Under the pieces are notes generated by a model. The model did no database searches. It had not been told where the DNA came from and worked only from the letters and a program-made list of their open reading frames with translations. Both the position numbers and the translations under genes were made by a program. From assembly GCA_002307245.1 (NCBI GenBank), contig DBTW01000206.1, positions 5,388 through 25,642 of the forward strand: a stretch of 20,255 bases of DNA, read 5' to 3'. Positions 7,624 through 15,752 of this stretch are shown piece by piece; position 1 is the first letter of the stretch; every line of letters begins with the position of its first letter. The DNA comes from Spirochaetaceae bacterium UBA1306. Its GTDB lineage: Bacteria > Spirochaetota > Spirochaetia > Treponematales > Rectinemataceae.

Positions 7624-9359
7624 GCGGGCCCCCCGCCGAGCTGCGAATCGTAGATTTCCTTATATAGGGCGCTCGTCCGCAGGAGCTCCTCGTGCCGACC
7701 GGCGGCGACGATCCTTCCCTCGTCGAGCACGACGATCCGGTCCGCGTTCAGGACCGTGCTGATCCGCTGGGCGACGATGAAGCAGCTGCAGTCGGGCAGG
7801 TACTCGGCCAGGGCGGCCTGTATCCGCGTCTCGGTCTCGACGTCCACCGCGCTCGTGGCGTCGTCCAGGATGAGGATGCCCGGCCTCGTGACGATGGCCC
7901 TCGCGATGGCGATGCGCTGCTTCTGCCCGCCTGAGAGGTTGACGCCCCTCTCCTCGATCCGCGTGTCGTAGCCGCGTGGAAGGCGCAGGATGAAGTCGTG
8001 GGCCTGGGCCGCCCGGGCGGCTTCCTCGACCTCGGCCTGGCTCGCCTCGGGCCGGCCAAAGCGAATATTGTCGCGGACGCTGCCCGAGAAGAGGATCGTC
8101 TCCTGGGGGACGATGCCGATCCGGCCGAGGAGGGAGTACTCGCCGATCTCGCGGAGGTCGAGGCCGTCGACGCTCACGGTCCCGGTCGCCGGTTCGTAGA
8201 AGCGCGGTATGAGATTGACGAGGGTGGACTTCCCCGAGCCGGTCGCGCCGAGTATGGCTACGGTCCGTCCCGCCTCGGCCTCGAGGCTTATGCCCTCGAG
8301 CGCGGCCGCGCCCGAGCCGTCCCCGTAACGGAAGCTCGCATTCTCGAATCTGACGGAGCATGCCCCCCGGCCGGCCAGGGTGAGGGGAGAGGAGGGCGGG
8401 GCGAGCTCGGGGACGGCGTCGAGGACCTCGTTAATCCGCTTCGCCGAGGCGAGGCCGTTGGCCCAGGTGTTCGCGAGCTGGGTCATCATGATGAGGGGAT
8501 TCATCGTCGCCAGGAGGTAGTTGGTGAAGGCCATGATCTGGCCGAGGCTGAGCCCGCCGTTCACGGATCTGATGCCGCCGCGCCAGATGACGAGCGCCAT
8601 CCCGGCGTTGATGAGGAAGGTGAGGGCGGGCGACATCGAGGACATGTACTCCATGACCCGCACCGTGCCCTTGGTCAGGTCCTCGTTGGCCGCCTCGAAA
8701 CGCCGCTCCTCGCGATCCGCGCGGACGAAGGCCTTCACGAGGCGGGCCCCCGCCATGTTCTCCTGCAGGACCGTGTTGAGCCCGTCGAGCCTCCGCTGCA
8801 CTTCCCTGAAGAGTGGCTCCATCCTCGAGCTGAAGACCACGATGATCAGGCCCGCGAGCATGAGGAGGGGGATCATGGAGAGGGCGAGGGCTGGGCTCGT
8901 GACGAACATGAGGACGAGGCTGCCGGCCATCGAGAGCGGCGCGCGCGTGCCTATGCGGAGCGATACCTGGGCTATCCGCTGCACGGCCCCCGTATCGCTC
9001 GTCAGGCGCACCATCAGCCTGCCCGTGGAGAAGCTTTCCAGGTTGCCGCGCGAGAAGCCCTGCACCTTGGCGAATACCGCCTCCCGGAGGTCCCGGGCGA
9101 CGCCCTCGCCGACCTTGATGGAGGAGACGCTGTTGAGCACGGCCGCCACCATGCAGAGCAGGGACGCGCCGAGCATCGCGGCCGAGGTCCCGAGGACCAC
9201 GCCCATGTCGTTCTTCTTGACCCCGTCGTCTATGACGCGCTCCACCAGCCGGGGGATCGACAGGTCCAGGACGACCATCGCGACGAGCATGGCCAGGGAA
9301 AAGGCCGCCAAGCCTTTGTACGGCTTGAGGAAGCGAAGCAGCTTGCGCAGGTCTTCCAT
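7620..9359 (-). CDS. ABC exporter half with degenerate ATP site (TM287-like)
   Basis: This 579-residue half-transporter has a membrane domain (about 15-310) and an ATPase domain: Walker A GATGSGKST (371-379), canonical signature LSGGQ (475-479), Walker B LILDD where the catalytic Glu is replaced by D500, and the switch His replaced by Q531 (VAQRIST). Those two changes are the known mark of the degenerate subunit of heterodimeric exporters. Paired with the next gene, its LSGGQ completes the working ATP site, while its own Walker side faces the partner's LSQGQ. The ATG is the complement of 9357-9359. A candidate promoter is TTGACT (complement of 9392-9397), 17 bases, TATCGT (complement of 9369-9374). 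This leaves almost no leader, and no good ribosome site follows the -10. Confidence 0.95.
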   Translation of the reverse strand: MEDLRKLLRFLKPYKGLAAFSLAMLVAMVVLDLSIPRLVERVIDDGVKKNDMGVVLGTSAAMLGASLLCMVAAVLNSVSSIKVGEGVARDLREAVFAKVQGFSRGNLESFSTGRLMVRLTSDTGAVQRIAQVSLRIGTRAPLSMAGSLVLMFVTSPALALSMIPLLMLAGLIIVVFSSRMEPLFREVQRRLDGLNTVLQENMAGARLVKAFVRADREERRFEAANEDLTKGTVRVMEYMSSMSPALTFLINAGMALVIWRGGIRSVNGGLSLGQIMAFTNYLLATMNPLIMMTQLANTWANGLASAKRINEVLDAVPELAPPSSPLTLAGRGACSVRFENASFRYGDGSGAAALEGISLEAEAGRTVAILGATGSGKSTLVNLIPRFYEPATGTVSVDGLDLREIGEYSLLGRIGIVPQETILFSGSVRDNIRFGRPEASQAEVEEAARAAQAHDFILRLPRGYDTRIEERGVNLSGGQKQRIAIARAIVTRPGILILDDATSAVDVETETRIQAALAEYLPDCSCFIVAQRISTVLNADRIVVLDEGRIVAAGRHEELLRTSALYKEIYDSQLGGGPA

Positions 9360-9488
9360 CGCATGAGCACGATATTCCTAAGGTTCCCGGCAGTCAACGG
9401 CGTCGAGGGGGCGCTCGGCCGCAACTGGGCGATCGCCTCTCTCAAGCTTCGGCTCGCGTTGCGCGGCTTTGCGTGCTATAGTTATTCC
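9360..9488. promoter_or_regulatory. Divergent promoter region between exporter and lipoprotein genes
   Basis: The minus-strand exporter promoter candidate is TTGACT (9392-9397 complement), a 17-base spacer and TATCGT (9369-9374 complement). The plus-strand candidate is an extended -10, TGC-TATAGT (9474-9482), without a convincing -35. Both lie within 10 bases of the start codons they would serve. I saw no strong inverted repeat in the region. Confidence 0.5.
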
Positions 9489-10841
9489 GTGAAACCCGAT
9501 GTCCCGGCCGCGCGCCCCAAGATCGCGGCGTGGCTCCTGCTGGTCGCCTTGGCCTGCGCGGCCCTGGCCTCCTGCGGCGCCTTGAAGGGGGGCGGGGCTC
9601 CAGCCCACGCGCCACGGAAGATCCAGGTCATGGCCTCCGACGGCTGGCTCTACGACGTCGTGGGGGAGAACGCCAAGCTCTTCGAGAAGGAGACGGGCAT
9701 CAAGGTCTCGTTCTCGATCTACGCCCCGCACGTCTATTTTCGGGCTCTCAAGACGACGCTCGACTCAGGCGAGGCTACCGACGTCTTCCTCATGCAGTCG
9801 ACGAGATGGTACCTGGGCGGCGAGATCGACCCCCAAAAATACTGCATGGACTTGAGCGGCGAGGAATGGACTCGGCGGCTGAAGCCCGAGTGGCTGCCGA
9901 CCGTATCGCACGGGGGGAGCGTGTATGGTTTGGTACTGTGGGACGACTACACCGGTTGGGTCTATACCTACAACGACAAGGTCTTCAAGCGCTTGGGCCT
10001 CGGCCCGCCCAAGACGACCAGGGAATTCATGGCCGCTTGCGAGCGCATCAAGCAGGCCGGCCTCCTGCCCATCTACGAGCCTGGCGCGAGCCGATGGCAT
10101 TCCTCGCTCACCTTCTTCGAGATGGGCGCGACATTCAACGATCGCGACCCGGGGCTTTATGATCGGCTAAATTCGAATCGCCAGACCTTCGCCGGATACA
10201 GGCCCTTCCTCGCGGCGCTGGGGCAGATCCAGGCGGCGATGCGCTCGGGATACCTCGGCGAGGACTTCATGGCTAATACCATCGAGGGCGCGAAGAATGC
10301 GCTGATCTCGGGCTCCGCCGCGATGACCCTGAACAAGATCGGCTTCGCGAGGAGCGTTCTCAAGGCCAACCCCGACTCCGGCGCGGAGTCCTGGGGGATG
10401 TTCCCCATCCCCTGGCTCGATAACCGCACCGTGAGCATCGAGCGCTCGGCCCCCGTGTGGCTCGGCAACACAAAGAGCCGCGATAAGGAGGCCGTCCTCC
10501 AGTTGTTCCGCTTCCTTACGCGGGAGGACAACCTCTATCGCTACGCGGTGGGACAGCCCGAGGGCTTCGGGCTGTCCTTTCCCACCAAGGGCGTGCCCCT
10601 GCTGCGAAACGAGCAAGCCTTCCTCAACCAGACGCGGCTCGGCGGGGAGCCTTTTCAGGGGGGCGTCAAGTACATCATGACCCAATGGATGGAGATCGAG
10701 GCAGACTTCGAGCAGATGCTCTCCGGCGCGATGACGCCTGAACGCTTCCTCGAGGGGGTCGACGCGCGCCGCGCCAACATGGCGATCGCGGCTTGCGACT
10801 CGGCCTGGACAGGGCTTAAGGCCGGCCCATCGAGTCCCTGA
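9489..10841 (+). CDS. Lipoprotein carbohydrate-binding protein (extracellular solute-binding family 1)
   Basis: The 450-residue product starts with a basic n-region, a hydrophobic core (about 12-27) and a lipobox LASC with the acceptor Cys29, so it should be a membrane-anchored lipoprotein. After it comes a family 1 solute-binding fold, with phrases such as LFEKETGIKVSF near the N-terminus and LVLWDDYTGWVYTYNDKVF in the middle. It probably binds an oligosaccharide for import. No permease gene adjoins it, so it is an orphan binding protein. The GTG at 9489 was chosen because the signal peptide starts there. No Shine-Dalgarno is visible; a TGC-TATAGT lies 6 bases ahead, which suggests a leaderless message. 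Its end overlaps the convergent response-regulator gene by 26 bases. Confidence 0.87.
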   Translation: MKPDVPAARPKIAAWLLLVALACAALASCGALKGGGAPAHAPRKIQVMASDGWLYDVVGENAKLFEKETGIKVSFSIYAPHVYFRALKTTLDSGEATDVFLMQSTRWYLGGEIDPQKYCMDLSGEEWTRRLKPEWLPTVSHGGSVYGLVLWDDYTGWVYTYNDKVFKRLGLGPPKTTREFMAACERIKQAGLLPIYEPGASRWHSSLTFFEMGATFNDRDPGLYDRLNSNRQTFAGYRPFLAALGQIQAAMRSGYLGEDFMANTIEGAKNALISGSAAMTLNKIGFARSVLKANPDSGAESWGMFPIPWLDNRTVSIERSAPVWLGNTKSRDKEAVLQLFRFLTREDNLYRYAVGQPEGFGLSFPTKGVPLLRNEQAFLNQTRLGGEPFQGGVKYIMTQWMEIEADFEQMLSGAMTPERFLEGVDARRANMAIAACDSAWTGLKAGPSSP

Positions 10842-11583
10842 AGGCCGTCGGGGCCAGGCCCGTCTCCCTCTTGAAGAGCCGCGAGAAATAGAGCGGGTCC
10901 TCGTAGCCCACCGCCGACGACACCTGCTTAATCTCCAGGTTCGGGTGCCCGACGAGGAGGCGTTTCGCCTTCTCCACGCGGAGCTTGATGAGCTCCTGCG
11001 TCGGCGTACTCCCCGTGACCTTGTTGAACAGGCGGATCAGATAGGCGGCCTTGCAGTCGAAGGCGGCGGCGAGCCGCTCCAGGGAGTAGGGCTCGCGGTA
11101 ATTCTCCTGAAGATAGACCTTGATGGCCTTTACAAGCTCCTCCTCCCTAGCGCCGTTTCGGTCCAGGTAGTATTCCCTGTCCACGATCCCGGCCCGGGAC
11201 TCGAGCTTTATCCGGAGCCGCCTCAGTATCTCCCGCAGGCCCTCGGCGTCGATGGGCTTGAGAAGGTAGTCGTCGACGTCGAGCTCGATCGCCCTGCGGG
11301 CGTACTCGAATTCGCTGTAGCCGGAGATGATGACTATCCTGATGTCGGCATTCGTCGCCCTGATCCTCCGGGCGAGGTCGAGGCCTCCCAGCACCGGCAT
11401 CTTGATGTCGGTGATGAGGAGGTCGGGCAGGAATCGCTCGACCAGTTCGGCAGCCTCCTCCCCGTCCGCGGCGGACCCGACGCACTTGAAATGCTGGTCG
11501 AGCTCCGCGGTCTTCCGGGTCAAGTAGTCCCTCATCCGTTCCTCGTCCTCGGCGACGACGTATGTAAAGCTGCGCTCAGCCAT
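10816..11583 (-). CDS. AraC-type response regulator (YesN-like)
   Basis: This 255-residue regulator has a receiver domain (about 5-120) with acidic pocket E12-D13, phosphoacceptor D59 in LLITDIKMP and conserved K109 in LLKPID. A short linker leads to an AraC-family DNA-binding domain with two helix-turn-helix units (about 150-250), including the family end phrase VGYEDPLYFSRLFKRETGLAP. It is shorter than many YesN proteins, with little extra between the domains. Its start overlaps the stop of the upstream sensor-kinase gene by 8 bases, so the two are translated together. It probably activates the divergent sugar-importer operon beginning at 13527, the usual arrangement for such systems (inference). 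Confidence 0.94.
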   Translation of the reverse strand: MAERSFTYVVAEDEERMRDYLTRKTAELDQHFKCVGSAADGEEAAELVERFLPDLLITDIKMPVLGGLDLARRIRATNADIRIVIISGYSEFEYARRAIELDVDDYLLKPIDAEGLREILRRLRIKLESRAGIVDREYYLDRNGAREEELVKAIKVYLQENYREPYSLERLAAAFDCKAAYLIRLFNKVTGSTPTQELIKLRVEKAKRLLVGHPNLEIKQVSSAVGYEDPLYFSRLFKRETGLAPTAFRDSMGRP

Positions 11584-13393
11584 GTATGCGGGCCCCCATG
11601 GAGATTCTGGCTCCTCCCCCCTGCCTATTGCCGATCTCGAAGACGGATCCGTCCCCGAAAGCCAGCCTGAAGCGCTCGTAGGAGTTTATTATACCCATCC
11701 CGGATATCGAAAGCGCCGGGAGGCCCCGGCTTCCCCGCTCGCGCGCGGCGATCCTCTCGCCCACGAGCTCCAGGGTCTCGTCGGAGAAGCCCGGGCCGTT
11801 GTCCAGGATATCGACCTCCCAGCGCCCGTCCATGAGGCGGCCCCGGAGCTCGATGAGCCATGGAGGCCGGTTCGAGGTCCCGTACTTGAAGCAGTTCTCG
11901 ATGAAGGGCTGCAGGACGAGCCTGGGGACGACGATCCCCCGCATCTCGGCCGGGATGTCGATGACGAAGTCGAGGCTGTCCCCGAACCTCGTGCGCATCG
12001 CCGCGAGGTAGCTCTCGGCGTACTTGACCTCCATGTCGAGGGTGGCGGTCGACGCCTCCGTCGACGAGACGTAGCGGAGCACCGCCGCCAGGTTGACTAT
12101 CAGGGCCTGGATGGCGCTCGCGTCGCTCTCCTCGGCCATGATGGAGATGGTCTGCAGCATATTGTGGAGGAAGTGCGGATTGAGCTGCGATTGGAGGGCG
12201 GCCAGCTGGGCCTCCTTCTCGTGAGCCTTGAGCGACACGGCCTCCTGGACGGACTCGTTCAGCTTGAGCCTCATCTTGTGGAAGGCGATCCTGAGCGAGT
12301 CTATCTCGCCGGGGTCCTGCCCCCTGCTGCCCGGGGCGGCCTCGTCGAGGTTCTCCAAGTCCGTCTCGTCTATCTCGTCGTGCAGGGCCTTGATCGGCAC
12401 GGTGACCCGGCGCGCGATGAAGTAGGACGCGACGAGGGAGCACAGGATCGCGGCCAGCGTGAGGACGGCGATGCGCGTCGTGTACTGCATGATGCTCGTC
12501 GACAGCCCGGCGGAGGGCTCCCCGATGGTCACGGTCCAGAGCGTGTCCCGCGAGGCCGCCGAGACGAAGACCTGGGTTTCCCGCTTCCCGGGCAGGGAGC
12601 CCGTCGCGATTGCCCCGCTCGCGGCCTTCCGCGAGAGCTCCAGGAGCTCTTCCCTATCTGCCGGAGAGCCGTCGTAGGGATAGAGGAGCCGGCCATCGCC
12701 GTCCGCCACGAAGATCGAGACCGTCGAGTTGCCGAGGCTATCCAGCTCGCTGAACAACGAGTCGCAATACTGCTTCACCTCGATGATCCCCTGCGTGGAG
12801 CGCATGGAGTCCTGGAAGCTGCGCAGGAGGGAGACGTAGCGCTTGCCCTTGACGATGACGGAAGTCTCCTCGAGCAGGGGATCGGTATGCGGGGGTAGGA
12901 TCACCCTCTCGCCCCTCATGCGCATGACCTCGGAGTACCAGCCCTCGCGCTTGGCGTCCCGCTCGATGAGCCGGCTGTAGTACCCGGCCCCGATCATCTC
13001 GCCCCGCGGATCGAAGACGTTCAATTGGGGCGCGGATTGATTCGGTCCCAGGATGGTGTCGCAAATCTCGATCAGGGCCTCGGTGTTCTCGAGCTTGGCT
13101 ATCCTCTGCTCCACGGAGGCCGGCATGCGAGGTAGGGCCATGTGCCGCATATACAGATCCTGGAAGACCCGCGAGTAGATCAAGGTGAGGCTCAGGCGGT
13201 TCATCTCCCCGACCTGGGAGTCGAGGTTGGTCAGGACTGATTTCGAGAGCGAGGTCAGGGTATCGGTGAAGCGTTCGCGGGCGACTGTGGAGGCGTAATC
13301 GTATACCACGAACGAGAAGACCAGCAGTACGCTCACGAGTAGGAGCGAAACGGAGAGGAATATGGACCCCTGGACGGTCCGGTAACGTGGCAC
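11576..13393 (-). CDS. YesM-like membrane sensor histidine kinase
   Basis: The 605-residue kinase has a first membrane helix (about 11-32), a large extracytoplasmic sensor domain (about 33-305), a second helix (about 307-327), a HAMP region, a His_kinase segment with phosphoacceptor H407 in SQLNPHFLHN, and an ATPase domain with N-box PFIENCFKYG (497-505), DNGPGF (531-536) and GMGIIN (565-570). That is the YesM/LytS-type layout. The ligand is probably a sugar, directly or through a binding protein. The start is GTG (complement of 13391-13393); an in-frame TGA lies only 15 bases upstream with no other start between, so this is the earliest possible start. No ribosome site fits in that gap, while TGA-TACTAT, a weak extended -10, ends 6 bases before the GTG. 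Confidence 0.93.
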   Translation of the reverse strand: MPRYRTVQGSIFLSVSLLLVSVLLVFSFVVYDYASTVARERFTDTLTSLSKSVLTNLDSQVGEMNRLSLTLIYSRVFQDLYMRHMALPRMPASVEQRIAKLENTEALIEICDTILGPNQSAPQLNVFDPRGEMIGAGYYSRLIERDAKREGWYSEVMRMRGERVILPPHTDPLLEETSVIVKGKRYVSLLRSFQDSMRSTQGIIEVKQYCDSLFSELDSLGNSTVSIFVADGDGRLLYPYDGSPADREELLELSRKAASGAIATGSLPGKRETQVFVSAASRDTLWTVTIGEPSAGLSTSIMQYTTRIAVLTLAAILCSLVASYFIARRVTVPIKALHDEIDETDLENLDEAAPGSRGQDPGEIDSLRIAFHKMRLKLNESVQEAVSLKAHEKEAQLAALQSQLNPHFLHNMLQTISIMAEESDASAIQALIVNLAAVLRYVSSTEASTATLDMEVKYAESYLAAMRTRFGDSLDFVIDIPAEMRGIVVPRLVLQPFIENCFKYGTSNRPPWLIELRGRLMDGRWEVDILDNGPGFSDETLELVGERIAARERGSRGLPALSISGMGIINSYERFRLAFGDGSVFEIGNRQGGGARISMGARIHG

Positions 13394-13526
13394 GCCGCAA
13401 TAGTATCACGCGTCTTGCCCGGGAGTCCTCGGGAATTTTGTCCATGATCCGGCGCAATCCAGTCCATTTACGGCTTTTCAAGATGGCCACATAGTGAATT
13501 ACTTTCAATTCGCATAGGAGGAGTAG
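13394..13526. promoter_or_regulatory. Divergent promoter region between kinase and sugar operon
   Basis: On the minus strand an extended -10-like TGA-TACTAT (complement of 13400-13408) sits next to the kinase GTG. On the plus strand a weak candidate is TTTACG (13467-13472), 17 bases, CATAGT (13490-13495), followed by a strong AGGAGGAG ribosome site (13516-13523). Binding sites for the AraC-type regulator would be expected here, but I could not pick out a clear pair of direct repeats. Confidence 0.45.
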
Positions 13527-14780
13527 ATGATGAAAAGAGCGATCCTTAATCTTGCCCTCGTGACGGTGTTCGCCACGGCCTCGCTCGCTGCGCAGACGCT
13601 TACCGTCTGGGACTTCAAGTACAGCGAGGTCAACGCCACCGGCGCCCAGGCCCCCATGAAGGCGAACGACGCCGCCTTCGAGAAGGCGAACCCCGGCGTA
13701 AAGGTCGTCCATGTCGCCCAGCCGACCGTTGACACGCAGTACTACCCTATAATCCAGAGCGCCGCCGCCGTGAACGACGGCCCGGACGTCGCCATGTTTC
13801 ACCCCGGCGCCCGCGTGGAAGGCTTCGCCGACATCATCGTCGACCTCGATCCCTACATTAAGGACGTGAAGGGCCAGTTCACCGCCGCCAGCATCGAGAT
13901 GTGCTCGGTCGGCGGGAAGGTCAAGGTCCTGCCCATAACCATGCAGGGCTTCGGTATCTACTACAACAAGGCCCTCTTCAAGAAGGCCGGCCTTGATCCC
14001 GAGAAAGCCCCCAAGTCCTCCGCCGACTTCCTCGCCGCCTGCGAGAAGCTCAAGGCCGCCGGTATCGTACCCATCACCACCGGCCAGACCTACACCATCG
14101 ACTTCTTCCTCCGCTGCCAGGCTGCCAACGCCTACGGCCCGAACGTCGCCGGACTCTTCAACGGCACGCAGAAGTTCGACAACCCGGTGTTCAAGGAGAG
14201 CGCGGCCTTCATGAAGACCCTTGTCGACAAAGGCTACATCGAGAAGGACGGCTTCTCCCGCCCCTACTTCATGGACTCGATCGATAAATTCGGCACGCCT
14301 AGCGGCGGGGCCATTTTCATCGGCCTGCTCTCCGATGTCGGCAACTGGAAGGCCTTCTCCGACGCATTGGGCGTCAATAACGTGGGCTACTTCCCCGCGG
14401 TCAACTTCCCCGACGCCAAGTACAAGGACCAGCAGGTCATGCAGGGCGCGGGCATCGGCTACGGCGTCATGAAGTGGTCGAAGAACCAGAAGCTCGCGGC
14501 CGCCTACGTGAAATTCGTCTCGACCGGCGAGGGCGCCAAGACCTACTCCTCGGCCACCGGTTCCCTTTCCCCGAACACCCAGGCCGCCGGCGGCGCCACG
14601 ACCTACCCGGTCCTCAAGGTCATCCAGAATTACCTCAAGAGCGGCCAGAAGGACTACATCCCCCTGGGCTACAACGGCTACGAGGACGAGGCGAACCGCC
14701 TCTGCGATCGCGCCTTCGTCACCGGCGAGATCTCCATCGACAAGTTCATCGACGAGTACCAGAAGCTCATCACTAAGTAA
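13527..14780 (+). CDS. Periplasmic sugar-binding protein (solute-binding family 1)
   Basis: The 417-residue product has a type I signal peptide with likely cleavage after SLAA (about residue 22) and no lipobox Cys, so it should be soluble in a periplasm. The mature part has the family 1 pattern: LTVWDFKYSE at the start, FEKANPGVKVVHV, a ligand-cleft region with IYYNKALFKKAGLDPEKAP, and a C-terminal DEYQKLITK. It should capture the sugar for the two permeases that follow. ATG 13527 and ATG 13530 are both possible; the ribosome site AGGAGGAG (13516-13523) suits either. A large stem-loop separates this gene from the permeases, fitting higher expression of the binding protein. Confidence 0.93.
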   Translation: MMKRAILNLALVTVFATASLAAQTLTVWDFKYSEVNATGAQAPMKANDAAFEKANPGVKVVHVAQPTVDTQYYPIIQSAAAVNDGPDVAMFHPGARVEGFADIIVDLDPYIKDVKGQFTAASIEMCSVGGKVKVLPITMQGFGIYYNKALFKKAGLDPEKAPKSSADFLAACEKLKAAGIVPITTGQTYTIDFFLRCQAANAYGPNVAGLFNGTQKFDNPVFKESAAFMKTLVDKGYIEKDGFSRPYFMDSIDKFGTPSGGAIFIGLLSDVGNWKAFSDALGVNNVGYFPAVNFPDAKYKDQQVMQGAGIGYGVMKWSKNQKLAAAYVKFVSTGEGAKTYSSATGSLSPNTQAAGGATTYPVLKVIQNYLKSGQKDYIPLGYNGYEDEANRLCDRAFVTGEISIDKFIDEYQKLITK

Positions 14781-14805
14781 TTCCCGGTTCGCGAGTAAGT
14801 CTTTT

Positions 14806-14858
14806 GCTCGAAAGGGCGGGGCCCTGGCCTTGTAGGCCGATGCCCCGTCCTTTCGGGC
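14806..14858 (+). promoter_or_regulatory. Large intercistronic stem-loop between binding-protein and permease genes
   Basis: CGAAAGGGCGGGGC (14809-14822) pairs with GCCCCGTCCTTTCG (14842-14855) over 14 base pairs with one G-U. The stem extends outward by further pairs to 14806 and 14858. A small inner stem GGCC-TTGTA-GGCC (14826-14838) sits in the loop. There is no T-run after it, so it looks like a 3' mRNA stabiliser or partial attenuator rather than a complete terminator. Such structures are known in sugar-importer operons after the binding-protein gene, as in malE-malF. Confidence 0.75.
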
Positions 14859-14873
14859 GCTTGGAGAGCATTC

Positions 14874-15752
14874 ATGCGTCGTCGTCGAGGTTTGGAGGGA
14901 GACGGAGCCGTCCCCTACGTATTCCTGGCCCCCCTGCTCGCGCTGTTGGCAGCGTTCATGATCTATCCGGTCGCGATGAACATCGTCACTAGCTTCACGG
15001 AATGGAAGGGCTACGGCCCCTGGAAGTGGATCGGCCTGGCCAACTACAAGACCATGATCGGGGACGAGCAGTTCCTGGCCTCGATCCTCAACACCGGCCT
15101 CATGGTCCTCTACATCCCCTTGAGCACGATCGTCACCCTGCTCATCGCTGCCTTCCTGCGCGAGGGGATCGGGGGCTGGAAAGTCTATAGGGCGATCCTG
15201 TACATCCCGAACCTCCTCGGCTACGTCCTCATGGGCGTCATCTTCTCCATCTACCTGCGCGACGACAGCGCGCTGAACACCGCGATCAGGGGGATCACCG
15301 GCTCGCCCATCCACTTCCTGATCTCCCCGGTCCTGGCCATCAACACCGTCGGGCTTCTGCTCGTCGTCTTCCTGCACCTCGGCTTCGGCCTCATCTACTT
15401 CCTGGCAGCCATGAACGGCATCGACAAGTCGATCTACGAGGCCGCCCTCATCGACGGGGCGAGCTTCTGGAAGACTTTCCTCCGGGTCACGGTCCCGAGC
15501 ATCCGTTTCGCGGTCGAGTTCTGGGTGGTATTCAACTTCATCGAAGTCTTCGCGCGCATGTTCTCTTTCATCCACACCCTCACCCAGGGCGGTCCGGGCT
15601 ACAGCACCTTCACCCTGGAATACGGAATCTTCATCCAGGCCTTCTCGAAGTTCAAGGTCGGCTATTCCAGCGCCTGGTCGGTGGTCCTCTTCGCGTTCTG
15701 CGCCATGATCTCGGTGGCACAGATCCGGCTCATGCAGAGGAGGGACGAATGA
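14874..15752 (+). CDS. Sugar ABC importer permease (MalF-like type)
   Basis: This 292-residue inner-membrane permease has six predicted helices, with the cytoplasmic coupling loop EAALIDGASFWKTFLRVTVP at 189-208, the EAA motif that contacts the importer ATPase. It begins with a basic MRRRR segment. The ATG at 14874 follows GGAGAG (14863-14868). The end overlaps the next permease gene as ATGA, so the two are coupled. It forms the translocation pore with that permease and takes substrate from the binding protein at 13527. It lacks the long extra periplasmic domain of enterobacterial MalF, like most family members. Confidence 0.94.
   Translation: MRRRRGLEGDGAVPYVFLAPLLALLAAFMIYPVAMNIVTSFTEWKGYGPWKWIGLANYKTMIGDEQFLASILNTGLMVLYIPLSTIVTLLIAAFLREGIGGWKVYRAILYIPNLLGYVLMGVIFSIYLRDDSALNTAIRGITGSPIHFLISPVLAINTVGLLLVVFLHLGFGLIYFLAAMNGIDKSIYEAALIDGASFWKTFLRVTVPSIRFAVEFWVVFNFIEVFARMFSFIHTLTQGGPGYSTFTLEYGIFIQAFSKFKVGYSSAWSVVLFAFCAMISVAQIRLMQRRDE

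Noticed and set aside
7998..9488. Plus-strand open frame running from 7998 into the lipoprotein gene
   Set aside because: The first 1.4 kb is antisense to the exporter gene and has no recognisable domain; the lipoprotein signal peptide starts at 9489.
14806..14858. Stem-loop as a Rho-independent terminator
   Set aside because: No T-run follows the stem, and the permease genes just downstream have no separate promoter that I could see.
12738..15575. Minus-strand open frame of 945 codons
   Set aside because: It spans parts of a kinase, a binding protein and a permease as a shadow frame; the protein has low complexity and no family motif.
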